Counted from the stretch's first letter, positions 23,183 through 32,125 are shown. The stretch: DNA of 51,079 nucleotides from Candidatus Nomurabacteria bacterium GW2011_GWE2_34_25 (GCA_000990325.1 LBPS01000003.1:1-51079), one strand, 5' to 3'. The notes: a model not told the origin generated them from the letters alone. Numbers and translations are program-made.

Positions 23183-26179
23183 ATGAGTGATTTTGAAGAA
23201 GCTTATAAAAGTTTAAATAAAGAGCAGAGGGACGCGGTAGATACTATCGATGGTCCTGTAATGGTAGTGGCTGGTCCAGGTACAGGGAAAACTCAGATAC
23301 TTGCCCTTCGCATTGGGAACATTTTAAAGAGGACAGATACAAGCCCCGATAGTATCCTTTGTCTTACTTTTACAAATTCTGGAGTTTCTGCCATGAGAGA
23401 AAGGTTAGAGAAATACATTGGTTCTAGGGGTAGAGAAGTTTCTATTTCTACATTTCATTCTTTTACTATTAAATTAGTTGAGAAATATTATGAGTTGCTA
23501 GACTTCAAACAAATTCCAAAATTATTAGATGATGACGAAGCTGTTTTCTTGGTAGATGAAATCTTAAATGACAATGAATGGGAACACATAAGCCCTCTTT
23601 CAAATAGAGCGATGTATTTTGGTGATTTGAAACATTTAGTTTCAATATTAAAAAGAGAAAGAATTACAGCTGAAGTTTTCCTTTCTTATATTGATGCTGA
23701 CATAGAAGATTTAAAAAAGAGCCCTGATAGTATCTCATCTCGCGGAGAGAGTAAGGGTGAGCTTAAAAAAGAAGTTCTTAAGAAAATAGAATCATTAGAA
23801 AGAACAAAAGAAGTTGTAGAATTCTATCGAATTTATGAAGAGAAAAAGAAGGAGAATTCTTTAATGGACTACGATGATGTTCTAGAATATGCAGTTTCTT
23901 TGGTTGAAAATTTCTCTGATGTCCGAGATGAAATTAGAGAGAACTACTTGTATGTATTGGTAGACGAACACCAGGATTCTAGTGGAGTACAGAATAGTTT
24001 CTTGAAAGCAGTTTGGCAAGAGACCGAAAGACCCAATATTTTCGTAGTAGGGGATGACAGGCAACTCATATATGGATTCTCCGGTGCTAATATTTCTTAT
24101 TTTGAAGAATTTGCACACATTTTTGGTAAGCCAAAGCTCATAGTTCTTACAGAGAATTATCGATCAACTGCACCCATTCTTTCCATTGCCGACGATTTAC
24201 TTCAAAGTTCTGTTGCAAAAGAGAAATTAAATAGCAATAAAAAAGGAGGTGATAAAATAAATCTAGGTGAATATTTCTACCCTCGTGATGAGATTATCGG
24301 AGCAGGAATATACTTCAAAGACAAAATAAATCAAGGCATAGACCCAAATGAGTGTGCCTTACTTATGCCTAGGAATTACCACGTCAGAACTGCGATAGAT
24401 ATACTTTCCAATATGGGTTTGTCTGTATCTGAGGGTAAGAATCTCTCACTCTTTTCACAAACAGAATCTGACTACTTTATACGAGTCTTAGGTGTAATTA
24501 TGGACCCTTATGATTCACTCCTTTTAGCGCAAACTTTACTAGATAAGACAAGTGGTATAGAGCCGATATCGGCGCATATGTACTTGCGGAATAATAAACC
24601 AGATAAATTAAGTATAGAAAGTTTAATAAATTCTAAAGAGGAGAATCTTTTCTCTGAAAGTAACCCCATTTATATTTGGGGGAGTAAATTAGAGAATTGG
24701 ATAAATAAATTACAAGGAGAAAAGTTGAGCAACATTGTAAACATCTTGGGTAACGAACTTCTAGTAAATACTTCGGAGAGTAATACGGAACTTTTAAATA
24801 GAGTGGAAGTTGTTCGAAGTTTTATACATTTAGCTATTATGTTTGAAGAGAAAAACAAGAAGGCCGATCTAAAAACTTTCTTAGAGTATCTGAATCGATT
24901 AGATTCTTATAATACAAATATTGAACTTACAAAATTTGGGGGAGATGACGGTATTAAAGTCATGACTCTTCATAGGTCCAAAGGTTTAGAATATGAAGCT
25001 GTCTGGATTGCTCATATGAATGAAGAAGTTCTTATGTCAGAGAAGAAAGGCGGATTTACTTTGCCAGAAAAGATTAAAGAGCATATGAACCAAAGGAGTA
25101 TTGAGGAAGCTAAAAGAGAGCTTTATGTGGCGATAACTCGTGCGAAAAGTTATTGTAATCTTTCTTATTCTAAAGAGAATTATAATGGTGGAGATATGGA
25201 ATTAGTTTCTATTTTAAGTGATTTAAAGGATATTCATTTTGAGAAAAAGACAGCAAGTGAGAACGAAGCAAGGATGCTTTCTCTTGGAGCAGAAATTTAT
25301 ACAAGCTTTAATAAAAGGGAATATAAAGGAGAAATAATAGATGAAGTTAAGGAATTAGTGAAGAAGAATTATGGAGATTTGAAAGTTTCAGTTTCAATGC
25401 TCAATAATTTCTTTGAATGTCCGTGGAAATGGTATTTCCGAAGTTTTCTTCGTTTACCTGAGACGAAGCCTGTTTATCTTTCACTAGGAACTGTTGTTCA
25501 CGGAGTTATTGAATATATTTTGAAAGAAGAAAAGTTGCCTAGCGGAGCAGACATAAAAGATAAAATTTTAAGAGATCTTAAGAAGGAAGGAGTCGAAGAT
25601 AAGAACGATTTGAATAAATTGTTTAAGAAGGCTGATGAAGCAGTCTCTGGCTGGGTAAAGAACTACTATAAACATATAAGTAAGAATCATAAGTCAGAGA
25701 GGTCTGTATCTTTCAAAGATAAAAATTTCCCAAATCTTTTAATGTATGGAAAGATTGACTTAACTGAGTATGAAGATAGTGGGAATATTGTTGTGACTGA
25801 TTTCAAAACAGGAAGTTCAAAGACGAAAAATATAATAGAAAAGATAAATGAAGAAGGAAGACTCTCCGACCTTATGCGTCAGCTTGCAATGTACACCTAT
25901 CTTCTAGAAGGGGATGAAAAGAATATGAAAGTTTCAAATTCTAGACTCTTATTCTTAGAAGAAGATATAACTAATAAAAATAGTTTATACGAAACTTTCA
26001 TAGGTGAAGAGAAGATAGACTTACTAAAAAAAGATATTAAGGATTATGATTCACTTCTCTCAAATGGGGAATGGATAAGAAACGAATGTCATTTCAAACC
26101 ATTCGGTTCTGGCTCCATGGAGTGTGAATATTGTAAATTGGCTAAAAGACTATTTAGTAGTGGGGCTACTAAAATTTAA
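23183..26179 (+). CDS. UvrD/PcrA-like helicase fused to a PD-(D/E)XK nuclease
   Basis: The 998-residue protein starts with a complete SF1A helicase: VMVVAGPGTGKTQIL (about 26-40), YVLVDEHQDSS (about 257-267), VVGDDRQLIYGFSGAN, LTENYRST, VMTLHRSKGLEYEAVW (about 594-609) and ELYVAITRAK (about 645-654). From about 735, SVSMLNNFFECPWKWYFR opens a RecB/AddB-type nuclease domain with the core D-L-T-E-Y then VVTDFKTGSS (about 870-879). Three Cys near the end (C-x11-C-x2-C) plus the Cys in FECPW could hold an iron-sulphur cluster as in AddB, though spacing differs from the usual C-x2-C-x5-C. Role in double-strand break processing is inferred. Confidence 0.88.
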   Translation: MSDFEEAYKSLNKEQRDAVDTIDGPVMVVAGPGTGKTQILALRIGNILKRTDTSPDSILCLTFTNSGVSAMRERLEKYIGSRGREVSISTFHSFTIKLVEKYYELLDFKQIPKLLDDDEAVFLVDEILNDNEWEHISPLSNRAMYFGDLKHLVSILKRERITAEVFLSYIDADIEDLKKSPDSISSRGESKGELKKEVLKKIESLERTKEVVEFYRIYEEKKKENSLMDYDDVLEYAVSLVENFSDVRDEIRENYLYVLVDEHQDSSGVQNSFLKAVWQETERPNIFVVGDDRQLIYGFSGANISYFEEFAHIFGKPKLIVLTENYRSTAPILSIADDLLQSSVAKEKLNSNKKGGDKINLGEYFYPRDEIIGAGIYFKDKINQGIDPNECALLMPRNYHVRTAIDILSNMGLSVSEGKNLSLFSQTESDYFIRVLGVIMDPYDSLLLAQTLLDKTSGIEPISAHMYLRNNKPDKLSIESLINSKEENLFSESNPIYIWGSKLENWINKLQGEKLSNIVNILGNELLVNTSESNTELLNRVEVVRSFIHLAIMFEEKNKKADLKTFLEYLNRLDSYNTNIELTKFGGDDGIKVMTLHRSKGLEYEAVWIAHMNEEVLMSEKKGGFTLPEKIKEHMNQRSIEEAKRELYVAITRAKSYCNLSYSKENYNGGDMELVSILSDLKDIHFEKKTASENEARMLSLGAEIYTSFNKREYKGEIIDEVKELVKKNYGDLKVSVSMLNNFFECPWKWYFRSFLRLPETKPVYLSLGTVVHGVIEYILKEEKLPSGADIKDKILRDLKKEGVEDKNDLNKLFKKADEAVSGWVKNYYKHISKNHKSERSVSFKDKNFPNLLMYGKIDLTEYEDSGNIVVTDFKTGSSKTKNIIEKINEEGRLSDLMRQLAMYTYLLEGDEKNMKVSNSRLLFLEEDITNKNSLYETFIGEEKIDLLKKDIKDYDSLLSNGEWIRNECHFKPFGSGSMECEYCKLAKRLFSSGATKI

Positions 26180-26202
26180 AATTTTGAAGAAATGTCTTAA
26201 AA

Positions 26203-26211
26203 TGTTATATT
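26203..26211 (+). promoter_or_regulatory. Leaderless extended -10 promoter TGT-TATATT
   Basis: TG (26203-26204), T, TATATT (26206-26211), then 6 bases and the pheS ATG at 26218. Confidence 0.7.
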
Positions 26212-26217
26212 CTATAT

Positions 26218-26925
26218 ATGGAAGAAGATAAAAAAGGAAGAGAGCATCCGCTTTCAGTAATAATAAACGATACAGTTAAGATCTTTACCGAGCTTGGTTT
26301 TGAGGTGACAACAGGGCCAGAATTAGAAGACCTCTGGCACAATTTTGACGCCCTTAATGTTCCCAAAGATCATCCTGCTCGTGATATGCAAGATACATTT
26401 TATATAAAAGGTGATACCGAAAAAGTTTTAAGAACTCACACTTCTTCTGTACAAATTCGCTTTATGGAAGAATTTGCAAAGTCTGGAAAGAAGCCACCAT
26501 TTGCTATCATTGCACCCGGGAAAGTTTTTCGTAATGAAGCTACAGATGCAACTCATGAGATGCAATTCTATCAAATAGAAGGCTTGTTTATAGGAGAAGA
26601 TATTTCAATGGCAAATTTAAAAGGAACTCTTTCTTATTTTTACAAAAAAATGCTAGGAGAAGATACAAATCTTCGTTTTCGCCCAAGTTTCTTTCCTTTC
26701 ACTGAGCCATCCATTGAATTTGATTTAAAGTATAAAGGTAAGTGGATAGAAATGGGTGGAGCTGGAATGGTTCATCCTGAGGTACTTGATAAATGTGGGA
26801 TTGATTCTTCAAAGTATCAAGGATTTGCTTTTGGTCCAGGACTTGAACGTTTAATGGTTATTAAATATTTAATGCCAGACATTCGTCCTGCTTATCATGG
26901 AGATTTAAGATTTAATCAAATTTAA
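26218..26925 (+). CDS. pheS: Phenylalanyl-tRNA synthetase alpha subunit, N-terminally short
   Basis: The 235-residue product covers the class II catalytic core. It has motif 1 region HPLSVIINDTVKIFTELGF, motif 2 with RTHTSSVQIRFM and PGKVFRNEATDATHEMQFYQIEG (key residues R-x-E near residue 103), FFPFTEPSIEF (about 159-169) and motif 3 GFAFGPGLERLMVIKY. Most bacterial PheS proteins are about 330-340 residues; the missing part is the N-terminal coiled-coil arm that contacts tRNA-Phe. The start is supported by the -10 box 6 bases upstream, so the shortness is not a mis-called start. It is followed by pheT after 3 bases. Confidence 0.93.
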   Translation: MEEDKKGREHPLSVIINDTVKIFTELGFEVTTGPELEDLWHNFDALNVPKDHPARDMQDTFYIKGDTEKVLRTHTSSVQIRFMEEFAKSGKKPPFAIIAPGKVFRNEATDATHEMQFYQIEGLFIGEDISMANLKGTLSYFYKKMLGEDTNLRFRPSFFPFTEPSIEFDLKYKGKWIEMGGAGMVHPEVLDKCGIDSSKYQGFAFGPGLERLMVIKYLMPDIRPAYHGDLRFNQI

Positions 26926-26928
26926 TTT

Positions 26929-28722
26929 ATGAAAATATCTTACAATTGGCTACAAGATTATTTTGAAGAGAAATTACCAAACCCTGAAATAATAGCAGAG
27001 GGGATTACTTTTCATTCTTTTGAAGTTGAAGAAAAGGAATTAGTAGGAAGTGATACAGTTTTAGATATAGCAATTTTGCCAGATAGAGCCCATGACTGCC
27101 TTTCACACTTTGGAATTGCAAAAGAGATTTCGGCAATCTTTGATATAAAAATTGCAGATAAAAATTTAGATAAAATTGAGTCAAAACCTACTCCTTTGGA
27201 GATAGATATACAGGACGATAAATGTCTTCGCTATATGGGGAGAATAGTTAGAAACATAAAAGTGGGGGAGAGCCCAGATTGGCTAAAGGAAAAGCTAAAT
27301 GCAATAGGACAAAGGTCTATAAATAACATTGTAGATATTGCGAATTTTGTGATGTTCGACTTAGGTCAGCCTATCCACTGTTTTGATTTGGATAAGTTAG
27401 CAAGTTCTAAAATTATTATAAGAAATAGTAAAGAAGGTGAAAAAATAACGACATTGGACAAGAAAGAAGTAAATCTTGATGAATCGATTTTAGTAATAGC
27501 CGACGAGAGTGATTCACTTGCAATAGCAGGGATAAAAGGTGGTACGAAAGCCGAAGTTGATTTCAACACTAAGAATATTGTTATCGAAGTTGCAAACTTT
27601 AATCCTACTACTACCAGAAAAATAGCTAAGAAAATAAATATCTTAACTGATGCCGTCAAGAGATACGAAAATGAAATCTCACCAGAGCTTTGCTCTCTTG
27701 CTATGGATGAGATGACTTCTTTTGTTTTTGATTTAGCAGGAGGTGAAGTCGAAAATGTTGTAGATGTATATCCTAAAAAAGCAGAAGAGAAAAGTATTAA
27801 AATTACATCTGGATATATAAATAAAAGATTGGGTGGAGAATTTTCAAACGAAGAAATTGAAAGTGTCTGGAATAAATTAAATTTTGTTTACAGTGGATCA
27901 AATGGAGAGTATGAAGTACAAATTCCATCTTTAAGAATTGATCTTGTTGGACCTCATGATTTAACTGAAGAAGTTATAAGAATTTTAGGTTATGATAGAC
28001 TTCCAGAAAAAATTCCTGAAATTAAAAGTGAAAAAAAGGTAAATGATGTTTTTCATAAAATACTTTTAACTCGTAACAAACTTTTGAAAGATGGATATTC
28101 TGAAATCATGACTTATGTTTTCAGAGATAAGGGGGAGATAGAAGTTCTCGCTTCAGCAAATGGTAAGAATTTTTTACGTAATAATATTGCAGATGGATTG
28201 AAAGAGAGTATTAAGTTCAATGTATTAAATCTTCCACTTTTAGATTTAAAAGAAGTAAAAGTTTTTGAAATCGGAACTGTATTTTTGAGTGACAAAGAAG
28301 ATATCCATGTAGCTTATGGTGATAAGAAGGGTGCGACAGAAGTGACGCTAGATGAATTTTGTGAACAAAATAATTTATTCCTCATCGATATTATTCCTGT
28401 AGAAGAATTAATTTCTAAAAGAGAAGATAAGAATATTTTCAAACCTTGGTCTATTTATCCATTTATATCTCGTGATATAGCGGTGTGGGTGCCAGAGGGA
28501 GTTGATAAGGAAAAGTTAAAAAATATTTTTATAGAAAAAGGAACCGATCTACTTATAAAAGAGCCATATCTCTTTGATTCATTTACCAAGGATGGCAGAA
28601 CTTCTTTTGCTTATCGTTTAGTTTTCCAATCTTATGTGAAAACCCTTATGGATGAAGAAATAAATCCAATAATGGAGAAAATTAATACAAAAATTACTGA
28701 ATTTGGCTGGGAAGTACGATAA
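26929..28722 (+). CDS. pheT: Phenylalanyl-tRNA synthetase beta subunit, compact form
   Basis: The 597-residue subunit is about 200 residues shorter than the usual bacterial form. The N-terminal MKISYNWLQDYFEE leads directly to VLDIAILPDRAHDCLSHFGIA, so the EMAP/OB-fold tRNA-binding domain normally between them is absent. B3/B4 editing-domain sequence (INNIVDIANFVMFDLGQPIH, about 125-144), the B5 region and a degenerate synthetase-like core follow. The C-terminal FDX-ACB domain is present (PFISRDIAVWVP onward, about 508-597). It forms the (alpha-beta)2 enzyme with PheS. Confidence 0.93.
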   Translation: MKISYNWLQDYFEEKLPNPEIIAEGITFHSFEVEEKELVGSDTVLDIAILPDRAHDCLSHFGIAKEISAIFDIKIADKNLDKIESKPTPLEIDIQDDKCLRYMGRIVRNIKVGESPDWLKEKLNAIGQRSINNIVDIANFVMFDLGQPIHCFDLDKLASSKIIIRNSKEGEKITTLDKKEVNLDESILVIADESDSLAIAGIKGGTKAEVDFNTKNIVIEVANFNPTTTRKIAKKINILTDAVKRYENEISPELCSLAMDEMTSFVFDLAGGEVENVVDVYPKKAEEKSIKITSGYINKRLGGEFSNEEIESVWNKLNFVYSGSNGEYEVQIPSLRIDLVGPHDLTEEVIRILGYDRLPEKIPEIKSEKKVNDVFHKILLTRNKLLKDGYSEIMTYVFRDKGEIEVLASANGKNFLRNNIADGLKESIKFNVLNLPLLDLKEVKVFEIGTVFLSDKEDIHVAYGDKKGATEVTLDEFCEQNNLFLIDIIPVEELISKREDKNIFKPWSIYPFISRDIAVWVPEGVDKEKLKNIFIEKGTDLLIKEPYLFDSFTKDGRTSFAYRLVFQSYVKTLMDEEINPIMEKINTKITEFGWEVR

Positions 28723-28743
28723 TGAGCTCTATTTTAAGGATAA

Positions 28744-28780
28744 AATTACTCTTTAAGCACTAGCCTTTAGAGTGATTTTT
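28744..28780 (+). terminator. Terminator after pheT
   Basis: ATTACTCTTTAA (28746-28757 region) and TTTAGAGTGAT form a stem around GCACTAGCC, followed by TTTTTTG. Confidence 0.6.
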
Positions 28781-28789
28781 TGATATAAT
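28781..28789 (+). promoter_or_regulatory. Extended -10 promoter TGA-TATAAT for gyrB
   Basis: TG lies at 28781-28782 and TATAAT at 28784-28789. The predicted gyrB leader is about 40 nt. Confidence 0.6.
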
Positions 28790-28835
28790 AATAGAGTATT
28801 TAGCCCAATTTAGTAAGGGTATTTTAAATTATTTT

Positions 28836-30956
28836 ATGGCCAAAAAAGAAGAAAAAAAGGTTAAAAAAGAGGGAAGTTATGGAGCAGATCAGATATCAGT
28901 TCTAGAGGGGCTAGAGCCTGTCAGACGACGTCCTGGTATGTACATAGGGTCTACAGGCATAGACGGTCTTCATCATTTGATTTGGGAAATATTTGATAAC
29001 TCCCGCGATGAAGCAATGGGAGGGTTTTGTGATCGTATTGAAGTTACGATGCTTCCCGATAATTCTGTCCGAGTTGTAGACAACGGACGTGGAATTCCTG
29101 TCGACATACATGCAAAGACGAAAGTTTCCGCACTCGAAACTGTTATGACGACTCTTCATGCTGGAGGCAAATTTGGAGGAGATGATAGTGGGTACAAAGT
29201 TTCAGGAGGTTTACACGGTGTTGGTGCTTCTGTTGTAAATGCACTTTCTATTTATACTAAAGCTGAAGTTCATAAAGATGGAGGTAAATATGTTCAAGAA
29301 TATTCTCAGGGTAAGAAAAAGGCAGCAGTGAAAAAGGTTGGCAGTAGCAAAGAACACGGAACGATTATTTCTTTTAGGCCAGATGAAGAAATTTTCAAGC
29401 AAGTTACATTCGATTGGGACACCGTCGTAGCTCACTTGCGTCAGCAGGCTTACTTGGTGAAAGGTTTACGTATAGATATTATTGATGCACGGCAGTGGGA
29501 TCCTATCACCGGAGGCAAGGGTAAGAGTAGCGACTATGATAATGCTTTTTGGTTTAGAGAGTTAGAGATTGAAGTCCCTTCCACCACTTTTTATTTTGAA
29601 GGAGGGCTTGTCTCACTTGTAAAATTTTATAATAAAGCCGAGAAGCCAATTCACTCAAGCGTATTTTATGTAGACAAAGAAGTTGATGGAGTTGGAGTAG
29701 AAGTTGCTTTGCAATATGTAGATAATTTTAGTTCGGATATTATTCCTTTTGCAAACAATATTCATAATCCTGAAGGAGGTACACATATTACTGGATTTAA
29801 GACTGCTCTAACTCGTGTTATCAATACTTATGGTAAGAAAAATAATCTAATCAAAGAAGCTGATGGTGGTTTTACGGGGGACGACGTATTAGAAGGTCTA
29901 ACTGCTGTTGTGTCTGTGAAGCTTCGTGAAATTCAATTTGAAGGTCAGACTAAAGCCAAGCTTGGTTCGACAGAGGCTCAAGGTGCCGTAGCGACAGCAT
30001 TTGGGGAATCATTTTCTGCCTTCCTTGAAGAGAATCCAGATGAGGCAAAATCCATGATCAGCAAGTCCTTACTTGCTTTGCGTGCCCGTAAGGCCGCCAA
30101 AGCCGCTAAAGATTCTATATTAAGAAAAGGTGCATTGGAAGGTATGACTTTGCCAGGTAAGCTTGCCGACTGTCAGGTGAAAGATGCTGAAAGTGGAGAA
30201 CTCTTTATTGTGGAGGGAGATTCTGCTGGGGGTACAGCTAAAATGGGACGCGACAGAAAGACTCAAGCCATTCTTCCTCTTCGAGGTAAAATTCTCAATG
30301 TTGAGCGTGCTCGCTTGGATAGAATGCTAGGAAGTGAACAGATTAAGAATCTAGTTATTGCTATGGGTACATCTATCGGGGACACTTTTGATTTAGAAAA
30401 AATGCGTTACCATAAGATAATTCTTGCAACCGATGCCGACGTAGACGGAGCCCATATTCGTACCCTTATCCTCACTCTCATGTATCGTTATTTCCGTCCA
30501 GTACTTGATGCAGGATATGTTTATATTGCACAGCCACCACTATTTAAAATAAAGATTGGTAAAGAGATTTCCTATGCTTATACTGACGAAGAACGCGATA
30601 AGATACTCGGCAAAGATGCTCCTTCTCTAGAAGATTTATTAACTGAATCTGCAAATGAAGAGGGAAGTGAAGAAGTTGAAGAAGAGGAATCTGAAGAAAT
30701 TTCTAAAAACCAAACAGTAAAAACCAAACAGCAGTCTAATAAGATTCACATCCAGAGATATAAAGGTCTCGGAGAAATGAATTCCGATGAACTCTGGGAG
30801 ACAACCATGGACCCTAAAACTCGTATCTTAAAGCAAGTTTCTGTTGTAGATGCTGAAGATGCCAATAAAGTCTTCGATATGCTCATGGGCTCCGAAGTTC
30901 CTCCACGCAAATCCTTCATCACCTCTCACGCCAAAATGGCAAATCTAGATATATAG
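28836..30956 (+). CDS. gyrB: DNA gyrase subunit B
   Basis: GyrB is the ATPase subunit of gyrase. The 706-residue protein has the GHKL site: LEGLEPVRRRPGMYIGST (about 24-41), EIFDNSRDEAMGG with the Mg-binding Asn (about 54), VVDNGRGIPVD and GGLHGVGASVVNALS. The transducer domain has QTKAKLGS. The TOPRIM motifs are FIVEGDSAGG (about 457-466) and ATDADVDGAHIRTL (about 530-543). An acidic low-complexity insert (about 605-630, rich in Glu) precedes IQRYKGLGEMN. The sequence could be read as ParE, but YKGLGEMN with a single type II B subunit in view favours GyrB. Confidence 0.92.
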   Translation: MAKKEEKKVKKEGSYGADQISVLEGLEPVRRRPGMYIGSTGIDGLHHLIWEIFDNSRDEAMGGFCDRIEVTMLPDNSVRVVDNGRGIPVDIHAKTKVSALETVMTTLHAGGKFGGDDSGYKVSGGLHGVGASVVNALSIYTKAEVHKDGGKYVQEYSQGKKKAAVKKVGSSKEHGTIISFRPDEEIFKQVTFDWDTVVAHLRQQAYLVKGLRIDIIDARQWDPITGGKGKSSDYDNAFWFRELEIEVPSTTFYFEGGLVSLVKFYNKAEKPIHSSVFYVDKEVDGVGVEVALQYVDNFSSDIIPFANNIHNPEGGTHITGFKTALTRVINTYGKKNNLIKEADGGFTGDDVLEGLTAVVSVKLREIQFEGQTKAKLGSTEAQGAVATAFGESFSAFLEENPDEAKSMISKSLLALRARKAAKAAKDSILRKGALEGMTLPGKLADCQVKDAESGELFIVEGDSAGGTAKMGRDRKTQAILPLRGKILNVERARLDRMLGSEQIKNLVIAMGTSIGDTFDLEKMRYHKIILATDADVDGAHIRTLILTLMYRYFRPVLDAGYVYIAQPPLFKIKIGKEISYAYTDEERDKILGKDAPSLEDLLTESANEEGSEEVEEEESEEISKNQTVKTKQQSNKIHIQRYKGLGEMNSDELWETTMDPKTRILKQVSVVDAEDANKVFDMLMGSEVPPRKSFITSHAKMANLDI

Positions 30957-31009
30957 AACTAGACTTCTTTAATAAGAAGAGGAGTATTATAAATAAAAAT
31001 TTATAAGTC

Positions 31010-31441
31010 ATGATTTACCATAAAAAACCAGAAAATTTTTCTCCTCGATTTGAGGTGGTAAGTTGTTTTCTCGAAAATGCTGGGGAATTTTTGCTTTTGC
31101 ATAGATCTGCTCATAAACCACAAGGTAATACTTGGGGAGTTCCAGCCGGCAAAAAAGAAGTGGATGAGACTCCTAAAGATGCAATAATCAGAGAAACAAA
31201 AGAAGAGACGAGGCATAAAATTAATCCTGTAGAACTAAATTATTTTAAAGAATTATATGTTAGATATGATAATTATGATTTTATCTATCATATTTTTTCT
31301 TTAAAATTGAGAGAAAGGCCAGAAGTTATTTTAGAAGAAAATGGTCATAAAGATTTTAGATGGGTAACACCAGAAAACTCACTTCAAATGAATCTGATCC
31401 AGGATTTAGATGAATGTGTGAGGTTGTTTTATGAAATTTGA
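31010..31441 (+). CDS. Nudix hydrolase
   Basis: The 143-residue single-domain protein has the Nudix box GKKEVDETPKDAIIRETKEE (residues 46-65), matching G-x5-E-x7-R-E-x2-E-E, with the final x-G replaced by T-R. Nudix enzymes hydrolyse nucleoside diphosphates linked to another group; the substrate is not evident. It lies 50 bases after gyrB and ends in TGA, overlapping the start of its terminator. It is the first of three Nudix domains within 5 kb. Confidence 0.85.
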   Translation: MIYHKKPENFSPRFEVVSCFLENAGEFLLLHRSAHKPQGNTWGVPAGKKEVDETPKDAIIRETKEETRHKINPVELNYFKELYVRYDNYDFIYHIFSLKLRERPEVILEENGHKDFRWVTPENSLQMNLIQDLDECVRLFYEI

Positions 31442-31478
31442 TAAAATACACAACAGGTTTGGCTTGTGTGTATTTTAC
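31442..31478 (+). terminator. Terminator after the Nudix gene
   Basis: TAAAATACA (31442-31450) pairs with TGTATTTTA (31469-31477), extended by CA/TG pairs. Its 3' arm overlaps the outer end of the left inverted repeat. Confidence 0.6.
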
Positions 31479-31511
31479 ATTTAACGAACGGCCGTTTCTT
31501 AATTGTAAAAT
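31471..31511. repeat. Left 41-bp inverted repeat, near-palindromic, core AACGGCCGTT
   Basis: The unit is itself a near-palindrome (19-base arms with 3 mismatches, centred between 31491 and 31492). It matches the reverse complement of 32085-32125 at 40 of 41 positions. The asymmetric bases (CG on one side of the core, TT on the other) have the CG side facing away from the enclosed gene in both copies, so the pair is a true inverted repeat and not two unrelated palindromes. Confidence 0.85.
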
Positions 31512-31525
31512 GATAATATTAGAGT

Positions 31526-31531
31526 TATAAT
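31526..31531 (+). promoter_or_regulatory. Leaderless -10 box TATAAT
   Basis: TATAAT is followed by 6 bases and the ATG at 31538. The left inverted repeat (31471-31511) covers the -35 region and upstream, an ideal operator position. Confidence 0.7.
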
Positions 31532-31537
31532 ATATTT

Positions 31538-32083
31538 ATGAAATATAAGGGGTACAGAGTAGGCTCAATTGAAAGAGAAATATTAAAAGTAATTCTTAGT
31601 GTTAAAGATAGAGAATTACCCAATAAATATTCTGAGTCTTTTTCTGATATTTTTAAAACAGCTCGTCAAAAATATCAATATTCTGAGACAGTAAATAGAA
31701 TGGAGAAAAAAGGCCTAATTCAATTTGTTAATAAATATGGTGAATTAAAAATCACCATAAGCCCAAAAGGACACAGAATAATAAAAAGTCTTATGTTGTC
31801 TGATTATAAACAGATTAAAAGGCCTGTAAAATGGGACGGTAAATGGAGAATGGTTATGTTTGATATTCCCGAAGATAAGACTAAATTACGTAATATAATC
31901 AGATTTCATTTAAAAAAGATTGGTTTTCTTCAGGTTCAGGGGAGTGTTTGGGTGTATCCTTATCCTTGCGAAGAAATTATAACGATCATCAAAACTAATT
32001 TTAATTTTGATGATGAAATTATTTATGCAACTATTAATTCATTTGATAAAGATTTAAAATTTAAAAAATTATTTAAATTATAA
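31538..32083 (+). CDS. Winged-helix protein with Cas2-like domain (PaaX-like)
   Basis: The 181-residue protein has an N-terminal winged-helix region (about 8-88: SIEREILKVILSVKDRE, then ETVNRMEKKGLIQFVNKYGE and a wing). A C-terminal ferredoxin-like domain follows (about 100-181: KWRMVMFDIPEDKTKLRNI, then IGFLQVQGSVWVYPY). This second domain matches the Cas2-like domain that PaaX-family regulators carry, including the Asp of the FDIPE strand. There is no CRISPR array, Cas1 or other cas gene nearby. It is most simply a transcription regulator binding the flanking palindromes, but a nuclease or mobile-element function is open. It stands alone between a Nudix gene and the convergent thrS. Confidence 0.75.
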   Translation: MKYKGYRVGSIEREILKVILSVKDRELPNKYSESFSDIFKTARQKYQYSETVNRMEKKGLIQFVNKYGELKITISPKGHRIIKSLMLSDYKQIKRPVKWDGKWRMVMFDIPEDKTKLRNIIRFHLKKIGFLQVQGSVWVYPYPCEEIITIIKTNFNFDDEIIYATINSFDKDLKFKKLFKL

Positions 32084-32084
32084 T

Positions 32085-32125
32085 ATTTTACAATTAAGAA
32101 ACGGCCGTTCGTTAATTGTAAAATA
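32085..32125. repeat. Right 41-bp inverted repeat, near-palindromic, core AACGGCCGTT
   Basis: It begins one base after the stop codon of the wHTH-Cas2-like gene. The arms are 20 bases with 2 mismatches, centred between 32104 and 32105. It matches the inverted left copy at 40 of 41 positions. No convincing target-site duplication is seen outside the pair beyond the terminal TA. Confidence 0.85.

Noticed and set aside
31538-32083. CRISPR-associated Cas2 and hence a CRISPR locus
   Set aside because: The Cas2-like domain is preceded by a winged helix as in PaaX; there is no repeat-spacer array, cas1 or effector gene in the window. The flanking repeats are only two and inverted.
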